Assembly (NCBI GenBank): GCA_024195585.1
Contig: SWBL01000044.1
Coordinates: forward strand, 1-64,000
Length of the DNA: 64,000 nt
Direction: 5' to 3'
From: Aureobasidium sp. EXF-3400
Lineage: Eukaryota > Ascomycota > Dothideomycetes > Dothideales > Saccotheciaceae
Shown here: one piece after another, positions 33,031 to 43,773 of the stretch
How the letters are laid out: each line of letters opens with the position of its first letter
How positions within the stretch are numbered: position 1 is the first letter of the stretch
Notes under the pieces: generated by a model
What the model saw: only the letters and a program-made list of their open reading frames with translations
The model's database searches: none
What the model was told of the DNA's origin: nothing
Program-made: the position numbers and the translations under genes

Positions 33031-34110
33031 TCAGCTGTAATACTGAGACAGTTGAAACCGTTCACCACCCTCAACCTCAAAAGCACTACCTCGTACAACA
33101 CGTCCATTAACAACAGTGACAACCGAGCTATCCATCATCAATCCTCCACTCGGCATCGGTAACCTCACAGTCCCTTTCGTTCCAGCCGGAGCAAAAACAC
33201 TCATTGCCACAAGTCCCTGTCTATCAACCCTCCACTCAACCCCAATCTCACCAAACGGAGTAGCTTGACTTCCCCTCGCCCATTCCAACCCCAGCGATTG
33301 CGGAACCACCTTCCACTCACGGAACCCCGGCGTCACAGCTTGAATACCAAGAACATATCTCGTCAACTCCGCCGTGGGGCCTGAAGACCACGCATGACAC
33401 AAAGAAGTACCATCACCTAAGCCCGGTTTCCCATCTCCACTCACCGCTTCCCAGAAACAACCAGTGTAATTCGCATTAGACTGCAACGTCATAGGTACCC
33501 AAAGATTATCCAACAGATGTTTAGCAGACACAGCATCGTGAGCGGCAAAAGCAGCTCGTAGATGGTAGGAAGACGCAAACGGACTGATGATTCTGGAAAC
33601 TCCAGGGGTGGAGTTGGAGAAAGGTAGAGCGCCGTGGGGGACGAATAGTTGGTTAGCCATTGCTTGCGAAATACCCAGTTTGGTGTGATTGCCTTGGGGG
33701 GTATTGGCGAGGATGGCCATGGCATTGGCGTCTTGAGCGATTCCTTGCGTTTGAGTGTCTGAGATGATGTATGCGTTGGTGGTACTGTTGTAGAGTTGTT
33801 GATCAATAGCTCTTCGAAGATTTCCGAGATGCCGCTGATATCTGGTTGTGTTGAGGCCGGCAACAACGAGCATTGGTATAACTTCCTGCAATGCAAGAGC
33901 ACAGACGACATTGAACTTTGTGACGATGCCCGATTGCGCTGGATCTTAATAATTCCAATCGCCGCCGAAACTAGCGTCAAAGAGATTGAACAGTCCATTT
34001 GAGAGAGTCTGTGATGCTGCCCAATCGAGCATACGAGATGCTGCTGGCGCATGTGAAGCATCATCTCTTGATTAGACTCCACATCGACTTGTATGTCTTC
34101 GGAGGTCAAT
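33031..34110 (-). pseudogene. GH78 alpha-L-rhamnosidase pseudogene (C-terminal part)
   Basis: The minus strand from about 34110 to 33031 reads as the C-terminal part of a fungal alpha-L-rhamnosidase: RMLDWAASQTLSNGLFNLFD, then FGGDWNY, FNVVCALALQEVIP, QDANAMAILA, SLCHAWSSGPTAELTRYVLG and a terminal beta domain. TAA at 33946-33948 interrupts the highly conserved block directly after GDWNY, and another in-frame TAA lies at 34072-34074. No GT-AG intron removes the first. The (alpha/alpha)6 domain is incomplete upstream and the N-terminal domains are absent. The rest of the frame (287 codons) is undamaged, so decay is recent. Intact enzymes release rhamnose from plant pectin side chains and glycosides. 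Sequencing error cannot explain the missing 5' half. Confidence 0.75.
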
Positions 34111-34431
34111 CAGAGAGACAAGGGCATGATAGTCATGACGAATCGGGAACGTGCCATGCTCCAGAGCGCTCGAGCCAAAGAGGCTGTCGCAAGTTTATGG
34201 GATTTCGCGTCAGACAAAGCACCTATCACCAACGTCGTGTAAGCTTCTATTAGAGAGGCCTTTATAGATGTGTTATGAATACCTTGTACTTTACTATTAC
34301 ACCCAATCAATTAGGTAAGAAGACTTAGGTGATACCTCTTTCCTCCTCAACGCGAGTCTGAATGAGCAGAGAGTCCTCTGGGCCATCCAAAGTCACCTCA
34401 TACAAATCCCTCCGTTCCTCTCAACAGGCAC
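34111..34431. other. Intergenic, possibly older rhamnosidase remnants
   Basis: A short gap between the rhamnosidase relic and the stop codon of the RGS-LOV gene. A weak protein-like minus frame (34110-34310) may be degraded rhamnosidase sequence but cannot be assigned. Confidence 0.35.
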
Positions 34432-36578
34432 TTAAAAGTCCTGGAACGGTCTCGCTTCCCTTGGACTACCGCTCCGCTCACCCACAAATCCTTCAGGAGA
34501 CAAACCACTCTTTCCCTCTCGCCGCAGATACTCTGCATACAATTTTCCAGTCTCGGCCTTGAATCTCGGACTTCTTGCTCCTTCTCCGCCTCTAACGGGA
34601 GTGTCGAGGGATGATCTGCCCATAACATTTGGAGGTGGCGACGGAAAGTTGTTGTACACCTCGGTTGGTCTGGTGAGATTGCCCGTCACGACCTCTTGCT
34701 CGACCATGACAATCATCCAAACACCGACCTTCTCATCACTTCCGAGCATGGGCGTACAGTGGATCCAACGTGGCTTTCCTTCGATGCTGATTCTACGAGG
34801 ACTGTCGGGCAACGTCGGAGTAGAGAGCCAGGACACCTTGGCTGTCACAGGAGTACCATGAGAAAGACTGTCGAGCACGCCGTCTCGGACTTCTTGAGGT
34901 CCTCCAAGTCGGTCCATAAACTTTGTTTGGAGCAGACCCGGAATCCGCAGAGCAGGAGAAGTGAAAGTGATACGCAGAGATGGATAGGGTCGAACAAGAA
35001 GATACTGGATATGTATGTCAGTCTCTGGTTAAAATTGAAAGCACAAGGAGACTTACGTTCTGGTATACACCAGGAAGACGTCCAGAGGGACCAAGGGAAG
35101 GGTGAGGCCATAGTCCGCGTTCGAGAGAATCGTCCATACCAAAGACTTTACGGCCATGTCGAGTAGGAGCAGTAGGATTACGCGAGGAGGTAATTGGCGT
35201 CGAGCTGCGCGACTGACTGCGTTGGCGGGTATTAACGGCATCCAACTCCTCATCGCTCATCATCTGTCCCAATTCTCCCAGCACCTGCGTTGGCTTGCGA
35301 TTGCTCCGGCCACGGTATCGTTCTTCAGCACGGTCGTTTGCCAGGAGTTTCTCGAAAGTCTCGATGCCTTTGCCGCCTTCAATCAGATGTGTGACGTCGA
35401 CCTGAGCACCGAGGAAGTATCGCACGTTGCCTTTGTTATCGTACAGCGGTGCGATCAACAGGAGGTTCATGAAGGGTATGCCATCTCGTCGGCTGTAAAC
35501 AAATCAGCACAAGCACTGCGGATAGTTGTAGATCCAGACTCACTAGTTGAGAAGTGTTTCGGTAATCTCTTGGCCGGCTCTCAAAGCTTCTATCAATCGA
35601 TGTATGCTAGCCGAAGATGACTTGGGACCCTGCAAAAAGCGGCAGTTGCGACCGATCACAAAATCTTTCTGATAACCGCTTATGTCGTAGAAGGCTGCTT
35701 GTTATCAGCAAATCATGTCCGAGCAAGGAGAGAAAGACGCTGTCACCTTCAGAGGCATAGACGATGGGGTTGTCGGGCAGCGAGGGGTCGCTGATGCAGT
35801 AGACTTCGGCCAAAGAGGGGATCAGATCACGCAGAACGGGCGCAATGTTGCCAGTGATTTCCTTGACAAGGCTGTCGGTCACAATGTGTACGAGGCGGTG
35901 TGTGAGATATGCCGGCAGGGCATCGTCGACCAACTCTTGCACCACCAAGCGCGATCGTTCTTGGAAGCTTTTCTCCATGACAGCTGCCGGCCGTGGGATG
36001 TCACCAGTGAGCGAGGGCATATTATTCGCTAGCGAGTTGGCGTATTCTATGGCAGCAACAGCTTTTTGCGTGTCGATATAACTCTCGAGAGATGGCAGCG
36101 TGTAGGGTCTGTACTGGGTGAGGAAGCGATGGAAGCGGGTAGATGCTTGGTGGTCGCGAAGAATAATGTTCAGGTGGTCGACTGAGAAGAAGCGCGTGGC
36201 TAGGTGTTCCATATTCGAGTGCGAGACCGAGGGTGGGGGAGGTTTGAGATCGTAGTATTCGTGCTCGTCGCCGGAGCCAGAGTGTGGAGCTGTCGTAGGT
36301 TCTGTGTGATAATCTTCGTGTGCTTCTTCTTCAACAGGATCAAAAATGGATTGTTGGATTGGCGAGACGGATCCCGCACGCGTCGACGCCATGTCTGGCA
36401 CTTCGGGCGGAGGCTCGAATGCGGAAGCAACATTCGCGTGTTGCTGCACCTTCCTGGGCAAGATGTTGGTCGCGCTGAACGTCGATTCGATTCCTGGAGA
36501 CTTCCTTCCGCTTCTGAAAATCGATGGTAAATGTCGTTTCGACAATCGCCGTGATACGTGCCCGTCTGCGTCTTGCAT
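34432..36578 (-). CDS. RGS-LOV blue-light photoreceptor (BcLOV4-like)
   Basis: Four minus-strand exons, 36578-35747, 35694-35544, 35492-35057 and 35004-34432 (introns 51-52 bases), give about 663 residues. Order of parts: a disordered N-terminus; an RGS-like helical domain (about 123-245); a LOV domain (about 258-365); a basic Ser/Arg-rich linker; and a second PAS-like domain read as YLLVRPYPSLRITFTSPALR. The LOV core has GRNCRFLQG with the flavin-adduct cysteine near residue 295 (codon 35642-35644), plus NYRRDG, MNLLL and the conserved glutamine in GAQVDV. All residues needed for flavin photochemistry are therefore present. Characterised fungal RGS-LOV proteins (Botrytis BcLOV4) bind membrane phospholipids in light and should act on G-protein signalling. 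The frame is open above 36578 without an ATG. Confidence 0.92.
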
Positions 36579-37552
36579 CTTATGTAGGATGGTGTGCCAA
36601 TGGCCAATCGCCAATCATACAACGCTACGCACAAGATGATGAATGATTCGCTTGTCGCGATTGAGCCGCACAATGTGTACTTGGACCTGATCCGAAAAAC
36701 CTGGGAAGGAGAAAGAGAGTCGGCGTACCTACAATGAGCAGCCTTGTAGATGTCGAGAATGGGAGTAAATGTCATGGACATTCTCGAGTCTTTTAGGTTC
36801 AGCATCTCGCACGGAAGGCACTTGCGACCTAGCACAAGATGAGAGCTGCAGTAGCTACGACATGATGCAAGATACAGGCATGGCCCTGTCAGATGGCTGC
36901 AGGAGACGGAAAGTCGTGAGATGAACATGGGGAACCCGAGTGGGCAAACGTCATGATTCTGCACCTCGACGTTCGCGTTGTGACACCCATTCTGTTCTCT
37001 CAACTCGATGCTCCAAAGAATTACTTGAACAATCACAATCTCTGACTCTCGCTGTGCCGTGTTTTCTCGAAGGCGCTGCTGTGACTTACAGAGTGCAGCC
37101 TTGTTGAGAAAGGTTGTGGGAGGGATGCGAAGGATCGGTCTCGTGGAGAAGCCGATCACAAATCCAGCCCTCGAACGTGCATGTTAGATTCTGCACCTGT
37201 GCACTGTGTGCGTATCGACGGCTACATCTCCGAAAGTAGTACGAGCCATGAGAATCGAAGTCGTACTGCACGCATTCACGAAAAGTTCATGTCGTCGTTA
37301 ACAGCATCTCAGACTTGTGGCTCGAGTTGGTGATATGAAACAGCTCGTGAAAGCGGCTAAAAGCGGTTGCCGGTCGCTGCCTGTATCAGCCGATAGGTGC
37401 CAGATACGCCTTCCTATCTAATATCAAGCACATGGCCGAATAAGGACACCGCAGCGGACAGCGCACTTCACCGCGTGACATGATCCTCCTATGGCAGTAT
37501 ATAGGACGCCGAGTTAGCTTCGAGCTCTCAGCAACCGAATACAACAGCAACA
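36579..37552. other. Divergent promoter region, RGS-LOV and GNAT genes
   Basis: 974 bases between two start codons. The minus strand has long, low-complexity open frames up to 37159, which could contain a 5' leader or an unrecognised upstream exon of the photoreceptor gene. Confidence 0.4.
37498..37503 (+). promoter_or_regulatory. TATA box of the GNAT gene
   Basis: TATATA sits 55 bases upstream of the start at 37553, supporting that start with a very short leader. Inferred from sequence only. Confidence 0.45.
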
Positions 37553-38266
37553 ATGCCTCTTGAAATACGACAAGTGGAGAAGGGTGACATGGCCGACATT
37601 GCCCAATTGGACCAGATCGCCATGCCGAGTATCGGAATCAATCATGCTATCAGAAAGGTTCAAAAGGAAGAAGGCATGGACGTCACATACTCCTTTGCAA
37701 GATGGATATCGACTGGGTTTGAGCACCAAGCAGCGACGTTCTGGAAGGTGGTGGATAGCGAAACTAACGAGCTGGTCTCGATCGGCAAGTTCACGTTCCA
37801 GTACCACGAAGGCGAGGCGTATCAGGATACACCCATCGAAGGCGAAGAACCTCCGCCCAAGAGACTGGTTGACTTCTTTACATGGCTCAACAAGAAGTCA
37901 GACGAGTTTGCGAAAGAGAACTTTGTGGGAAGACCGCATGCGTGTATGTGATATTAATCCATGTCAAGAGCAAAGAGTCAGGCAGAAGACTGACACAGTG
38001 GTCGAACAGATCTTACATATCTCGTAACGCACCCAGAACATCGCAAGCGTGGAGCAGCGCACATGCTGCTTGAGAAGGGAACGCAACTGGCGGATAAAGC
38101 AGGACTGGACATGTACCTTCAGGCGTCGCTGATGGGAGCTCCGCTGTACAAAAAGTTTGGATTTGAAGTGGTGGAGGTACAGGAAGTCGACCTGAGTCAG
38201 TATGGGGTAGACACAAAGGATACCCGAACGTACATGAAGAGGGTGGCTCGGGGGGTTGGTCAATAA
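37553..38266 (+). CDS. GNAT-family N-acetyltransferase
   Basis: Two exons, 37553-37943 and 38010-38266, flank a 66-base intron and give about 215 residues. After splicing, RPHAYLTYLVTHPEHRKRGA continues into AHMLLEKG, which is the acetyl-CoA pyrophosphate-binding strand and loop (motif A, R/Q-x-x-G-x-G/A; here R142-K-R-G-A-A). MYLQASLMGAPLYKKFGFE follows, the conserved motif B with its YxxFGF signature. The N-terminal part (MPLEIRQVEKGDMADIAQLD) is the usual first strand and helix. The acceptor molecule cannot be told from sequence; relatives in fungi are often small-molecule acetyltransferases. It is transcribed divergently from the RGS-LOV gene. Confidence 0.87.
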
Positions 38267-38750
38267 AGTGAATGCGAACTGACCGTTTGTGGGTTGTCGT
38301 ATATATGCAACGGCGGTGTACAGGAACAGGTTCCCGGGCTCAGAATGATTTATCACCTATAGAACGATTATTGCACCTGCTCTCGGAGTAGTCTCTTCTT
38401 CAGAGAGCAGTATACAGTAGAGTGTTATGAAAGATTGACAGGGGTGTCTTGAAGTGATCTCCGAGGAGGTGCTATGATTGGATGTAGAGAGTCTTTGTCG
38501 AAGCTTTCTCCAGGAAAGTTTCTTGAGTGGGCCTAGGCGGGCTGTCTCGTCCGGCCGCCGGCGACCAAGGGACGGTTCAGCGGTTTTGGCAGGTCCTTGA
38601 TGCGACGGTGGAGCGGTTCCTTGCCTCTAGGTGCAGGTCGGAGAGTCAAAAGGTGCAGACATTCGCGGCGCCGAGAGCTGAAATCTGCATGGTGAACGTC
38701 ACTGCATATGCACGACTGTGACCATGTATCTCCACACAAACAAAACAACA
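38267..38750. other. Intergenic
   Basis: 484 bases between the GNAT gene and the next plus-strand gene. No feature is seen. Confidence 0.5.
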
Positions 38751-40867
38751 ATGAGTGTACACGACAAACCTCTACCGGCACCGCCGTCGCCGACTCTCAC
38801 GAATCCGGACATGGTGCTGCCCAGTATGTTCGTGCTGGACGTGGCAGATGAAGCGCGACAGGAAACAGAGGGACCGCCGTCGCCGTCGTACCTGCAGGCT
38901 CAATCGACCAAGACGCTGGGAAACAAACGGAAGTCGCGACCGAATCTCCGCACGCCTTCCCAATCGCCTTTACAAAGCTTTGGATCGTCACCGACTCTGC
39001 ATGTCGACAGTCAGCAGTCATGGGAGGAGCGGCGACTCAGTTTTGCGGCCAGCAGCATCCTCACCGAAGACCTCGAGAACATGCAGATCCCGCGCTTCGA
39101 GTCGAGTCTGGACTCGGATACCGAAACGCTCGACGAGGACGACGACTTTGACATAGACACGCCCAGCGAGATTGAAGACCAGTATGATCACGTCAACAAG
39201 ACGGAGCAGTCGAACGTGACGCTCATGCGCGCCGAACTCATTCTTGCCAATGCGAAGAAGCGTCTCAATGTACGTCTGGAGAGCACGTGAGGTATACCGG
39301 TCAAGCTAACGAGCCTCAGGTCATGGACCAGAACCTGCGAGGAGCCCGCGAGATTGGCACTCCCTTGACGGCCGCAAATCTCAAGCGCGCCACCTCGCTC
39401 ACCGCCGCTCCAGTCGTGCGCAACACGTCCTTCTCCCGGCCTCGCTACCTTCCACACAATCCCCAATCGCCCAACACGCAGCATATGCGCGTCCTCAGCG
39501 ACTCCAACGTGCAACCCAACGACCGCCGCTACGTGTCCTTGAACATCAACTCGAATCCCTCTTGGACCACAAATCCCGTCCGCAATACTCGCAGCTCCGA
39601 GCTGCTGCGCTACCCAAAGAGCCCACTGAGCCCAGACCCGCAACTCGATACCGTGTCCGAGGAGCAAAGCGTGCGCAGTCAGACATCGGCCCACAATCTA
39701 CGAGAACAGATGATGCAGTTGAGAGGCAGGATATCCACTCTGAAAGAGCGCGCTCAAGAAGAGAACTTGCGGAGACGGAGCACAAACAACTTGCGAGAAA
39801 ATTGTCCTCTGAATAACGCAGACACTTCTCCAGGCGCTACAGGCTCGCCCAGACCCAGACTTGCGCGAATCACAAAAGCCAGCAATGTTCCTGGTGCCTG
39901 GGTGTCTGCCGAGACCATCGACGATCATGACAACGACGGCTTTCAACCGAGAGAAGAGTACATGGACGACGAAGAAGACGACGACGACAACTACACCCTC
40001 CCACACTCTGGCTCAGGCAGTACAGATCGCACCTCTACCCCAACCACGACAACCACCGACCACTCAAACCCCACCAGCCTCTACGAAGATGCTCCTGAAT
40101 CTTCCCCATCAGCCGGCCCACGCCACGAAGACCGCGACGACGCCTTTGACTATTCCAAGTTCTTCTTGCATTCCGCTACAGGCAGTTTCGAGCCCAACAC
40201 TCCTACTCGGCATACCCGCACTACATCCCTGAGCTCTTCCGACTCGTGTTTGACCGCGCGCGCATACCCTGTCAACCAAGATCTTCCCACCACCGGTGTC
40301 GAAGATGAACAAGAACTACAACCACCACCAACGCCAGAAACACCAGAAGCCCTCCGCCACATCGAAGAAGTAAAACTTCCCTCACGTATCCAACACCGAC
40401 GAGGTCTATCAGCAGAATCTCTAGCCACAATCGCCACCTTCGAGACCGCCGAGGAAGGCCATCAAGCCTCAATTGCCCAATGGCTTTCCCGCTCCACCTC
40501 TGCAACATCAATCCATAATCTGAACGACTTACCCAAACCCAGTCGAAGCCATCCATCCACTCAAGCAGCTCTGCCCAGTCCTATCCTGCCATCTACCTAC
40601 ACCCCTGCATCTGCACAGCAAGGTCAACAATACATTTCCATCTCTCCTTCTGCAACCACTATTGCCGTTTCTGCTCTTTTGGATCCTGCAAAGGGGCAAG
40701 GGCTGGGTAGCAAAGATGAAGCTTTGGTGTATACTCTGGTTGAGAGTCTGAGAGAAGTAGTTGGGGAATTGCAACTGGGCGCTGGAGGCGAGGAGAGAAG
40801 AAGATGGTTGAGACGACGTCTTGATGAGGCGAGGAGGGTTTTGGAAGGTGAAGATCTTGAGAGGTGA
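38751..40867 (+). CDS. Large disordered fungal protein of unknown function
   Basis: Two exons, 38751-39269 and 39320-40867, with a 50-base intron in phase 0, give about 688 residues. The spliced junction reads AKKRLNVMDQNLRGARE, a continuous helix, which supports the join. The N-terminus (MSVHDKPLPAPPSPTLTNPD) is proline-rich. The middle has an acidic run (DEEDDDDN), a short charged coiled coil (LREQMMQLRGRISTLKER, about residue 310) and many SP/TP sites suggesting phosphorylation. The C-terminal 60 residues form a conserved-looking helical unit with VYTLVESLREVVGEL and RRWLRRRLDEARRVLEG. No enzyme domain is recognised; a scaffold or cytoskeletal role is only a guess. An ATG at 38724 in the same frame would add nine residues. 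Confidence 0.75.
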
Positions 40868-42212
40868 GATTGGTGGGTTCTGTCTTCTGAGATTTGATTT
40901 ACTCTTTTTGTCATTGCCATTTTTGACGGCTGACGGCATGTTTTTGGATGCTTGTTTATTCTGTTCATTCTTGTTTGCTATTTTGTTGTTATGCTTCTTT
41001 TTGATACCCTTCTCTTATATATTTGATCTCTTACATAATTTGTATATTTTCGCCTTATTTCTTATGTTATCGTTTCATCGGACAAACTACTGCAGTTATG
41101 CATTGCACTCATTCTGATATCCTCAAATCCCCTGAAGCCAATGTGTCCTTCTTGCCTAGTACATGCAGATACCTATGTATCCACTCTACTTTCTCCTCCT
41201 TTCTTCATCAGCCAATCTCACTACTCAGTAATAATTAGATACAAGTACTACACTCAAGCAATAAAATCCAGCAGACAAAGAAAAGAAGAAGGGTTGGTAT
41301 GGCTATATGCATGAACAAAAACGCTTCGTACTAGCCTATCTCACAACATCCGACGGAAAATGCAGCTAAAAATAGATGGGGAGGATGGAGAACAGAGTCA
41401 ACACTTTACCTTAAAGGCTTGGGTTCTATCACATCCGCAGTACATTCACAGCACATCATAGCACGAGTGCAAGCATAGGTACGACAGGCACAGCACAAAA
41501 AAGGGCATCAGCAACGCAAGGCACAAAAGAACATCAGGTTAGCAGGAAACAAACGTGCCCCTAAGATACGTATAGTGAACCGTTTATCCCAGGTTCATCC
41601 ATCCGCAATAAACAAAAGAAGAAGAAAAGGAAAAAGGAGAAGAGGAGAAAAAGAGGAGAAAATAGCTCTTAAGGTACTAAGTTTTTGGATAATCCATTGT
41701 TAGTGGTTATTGGAACCTCTCATACTTATGAGCAAAAAGGATAGACGAGGGATGATTGAGCTGTATTTCTGCAGCGATGGATGATGGCAGGACTTAGAGT
41801 GGTGACTTGTTTTTACCTGACTGATTACAGACTGATCAGACGACTGAGGTGAGGATAGAAGAGAGACGGAAACGAAATAATGCGCAAAGGCAGACCTATT
41901 GAAAGATGTAATAACCTGTAAGCTTGCCTAATTTGTGACACGAAAGAACGGGATGAGCCAGCCAATGTCAGACTACCTCAAGCAGAGGATAGAAAGGCCA
42001 AGCTGTGTTTCTACCGCGTTAGATCCATTGACCTTTTTTACCTTATCAGGATGGAATTCAATGATTACCGCATACCTTTCGATGAGTTTGGAGACAACGA
42101 ATCGTAGTGGAATACAATACTGGATGACGCCGCCATCTACAGAAAATACAGGTTTCGTAGTCTGCCACTGACCAGTTTCTCAACCTACGTCGTCTACTCA
42201 TAAGATATCTCT
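40868..42212. other. Intergenic between convergent genes
   Basis: About 1.35 kb of 3' flanking sequence with T-rich (around 40900-41050) and purine-rich tracts. No coding frame is supported. Confidence 0.5.
41614..41662. repeat. Purine-only tract
   Basis: An uninterrupted run of about 49 A and G bases built from AAG/GGA units. It is simple sequence in a convergent intergenic region with no evident function. Confidence 0.5.
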
Positions 42213-43679
42213 CTAAGTTTCATGGATAAGACCTGGCTCTGGGACCTCGTCGTAATTACCACTACTGTGTGATGACAATGCCCCCCACACACAAGCGAGT
42301 ATCAAAGCCGAAGAAGCCAGTGTGACCAAAGGTTCTACATAAGAACTGACGGCAAAGACGGAGAGAAAATAGCCTGCAAACACAGGTAACAAGCTGCCAG
42401 TCACCAGTAGTGTCAGAGATAGCCTTGTACGGCGCAATGAGGGAAATCTGGTTCGGATCCAAGAATGATAGTCGTTCCAGGTCGACTCAAAGGTAATTTG
42501 ACGACGCAAAGCCTCAACTTCAGCAGGACTCCTCCGAAAGACCGAGAGAAGGGATAAAAATACCCTGATGACAGAGTTGGATATCCCCAGGAAGGTGAGA
42601 ATTAGTTTCCAACTGGAATGGCCTCTGAAGAGACTTTGTGTTTGTGGCGCCACTACCCTCTTGAACGGTGGCGGAGTAGTCGGATGAGCCAGCGTCTCAT
42701 TGCACACCTCACTGTATATCCCATGGTCCCAGTCCGTCCAGCAGCTGTCTCGCATGTCGTTGTGGGCACTCCAGACTTGCAAGATATATGCTTTACAGGC
42801 AAAAATCCCAAAGACGAGAGTGAGTAGGATAGAGATCCAGCCTACAGGCCTGTTGAGTCGGTCTGTCCATTTCCCCCATTTCGATTTGAGGTTTTGTGTT
42901 GGTCTCATCGATGAGGAAGCTTGTGAGGAGTTGGGAGCGATTGGAGTTGCCGGCGCGGAGCCAGAGTTAGGATTGTTGGACGGAATAGCCGTAGATGCTA
43001 CTTGTGATGATGAAGGTGCCATTGGTTGAGGTTGTGCTATTTGAGGTGTTTCTGGAGGAGATGGTGATGTCTGATGTGTCACGATTGCCGATTGTATTGC
43101 TGCCGGATGAGATGACGTCCCTGGAGATGCTCCTGTCTGTGCTGCTGGCTGCGAAGCCGATGGCGTCAAGGCCTGCAAGTGTACAGCTGAAGTAGCATTC
43201 GTTCTGGATCTGATGGTTGCCATGATTGAGAGTCCGACAATGTATTGCCAGCTGAGTACAAGTTTGATTGCCGACACCTGGTTGTACGGAGAGAACTCAT
43301 AGGATGTCGTCAAGAAGGAAAGGTCGAAGGAGTGGCCATGAGAGTGGCTGTGGGACGATGGATGGGCCAAGGGGCGGTGCAAATAAGTCAAGGGTGTTGA
43401 TTGGATGACTTCCGATCGGAGGCCGGCTTCCGCATGAGGTACATCTTCTTTGTACCCGTGGGGAAGTTCTTGCACCTTGCGGTGAACAGGAGGACTGATG
43501 TCTGAGACAATTTTCTTTTGGAAGACTGTATCCAGATCCATCACCCAGCGATCATACTTGATCGTGCTGTGTCGACTAAGTCGGACGGTACAAGGTTTCA
43601 TGGGTTGACTTGTCGAGATAGCGATGTATCCTTGCATGTTTTCGTTTCTTTGTCCCCGCCTGTTTCTTTGTATCATCAT
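42213..43679 (-). CDS. Membrane protein of unknown function
   Basis: A single minus-strand exon. The C-terminal 190 residues carry four likely membrane segments: VGWISILLTLVFGIFACKAY, a pair around LILTFLGISNSVIRVFLSLL, and LTLLVTGSLLPVFAGYFLSV with SALILACVWGAL. Between the first two lies a Cys-containing loop (DSCWTDWDHG, EVCNE). Before these is a Ser/Pro/Gln-rich disordered region. The first ATG (43679) gives 488 residues. An internal ATG at 43223 (MATIRSRTNATSAVHLQ) gives 336 and may be the real start, but an accidental open stretch of about 150 codons is unlikely, so the longer form is reported. The architecture resembles fungal proteins annotated only as hypothetical membrane proteins. 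Confidence 0.65.
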   Translation of the reverse strand: MMIQRNRRGQRNENMQGYIAISTSQPMKPCTVRLSRHSTIKYDRWVMDLDTVFQKKIVSDISPPVHRKVQELPHGYKEDVPHAEAGLRSEVIQSTPLTYLHRPLAHPSSHSHSHGHSFDLSFLTTSYEFSPYNQVSAIKLVLSWQYIVGLSIMATIRSRTNATSAVHLQALTPSASQPAAQTGASPGTSSHPAAIQSAIVTHQTSPSPPETPQIAQPQPMAPSSSQVASTAIPSNNPNSGSAPATPIAPNSSQASSSMRPTQNLKSKWGKWTDRLNRPVGWISILLTLVFGIFACKAYILQVWSAHNDMRDSCWTDWDHGIYSEVCNETLAHPTTPPPFKRVVAPQTQSLFRGHSSWKLILTFLGISNSVIRVFLSLLSVFRRSPAEVEALRRQITFESTWNDYHSWIRTRFPSLRRTRLSLTLLVTGSLLPVFAGYFLSVFAVSSYVEPLVTLASSALILACVWGALSSHSSGNYDEVPEPGLIHET

Positions 43680-43773
43680 CTAGCCATCGTTGAGCAAAAG
43701 AAACTCCATCGTTTCGTGTCCTCCGTTCGCTTCCACTTCTGAATATCTTTGCACTTCCAGGTCTCGTCCTAGC

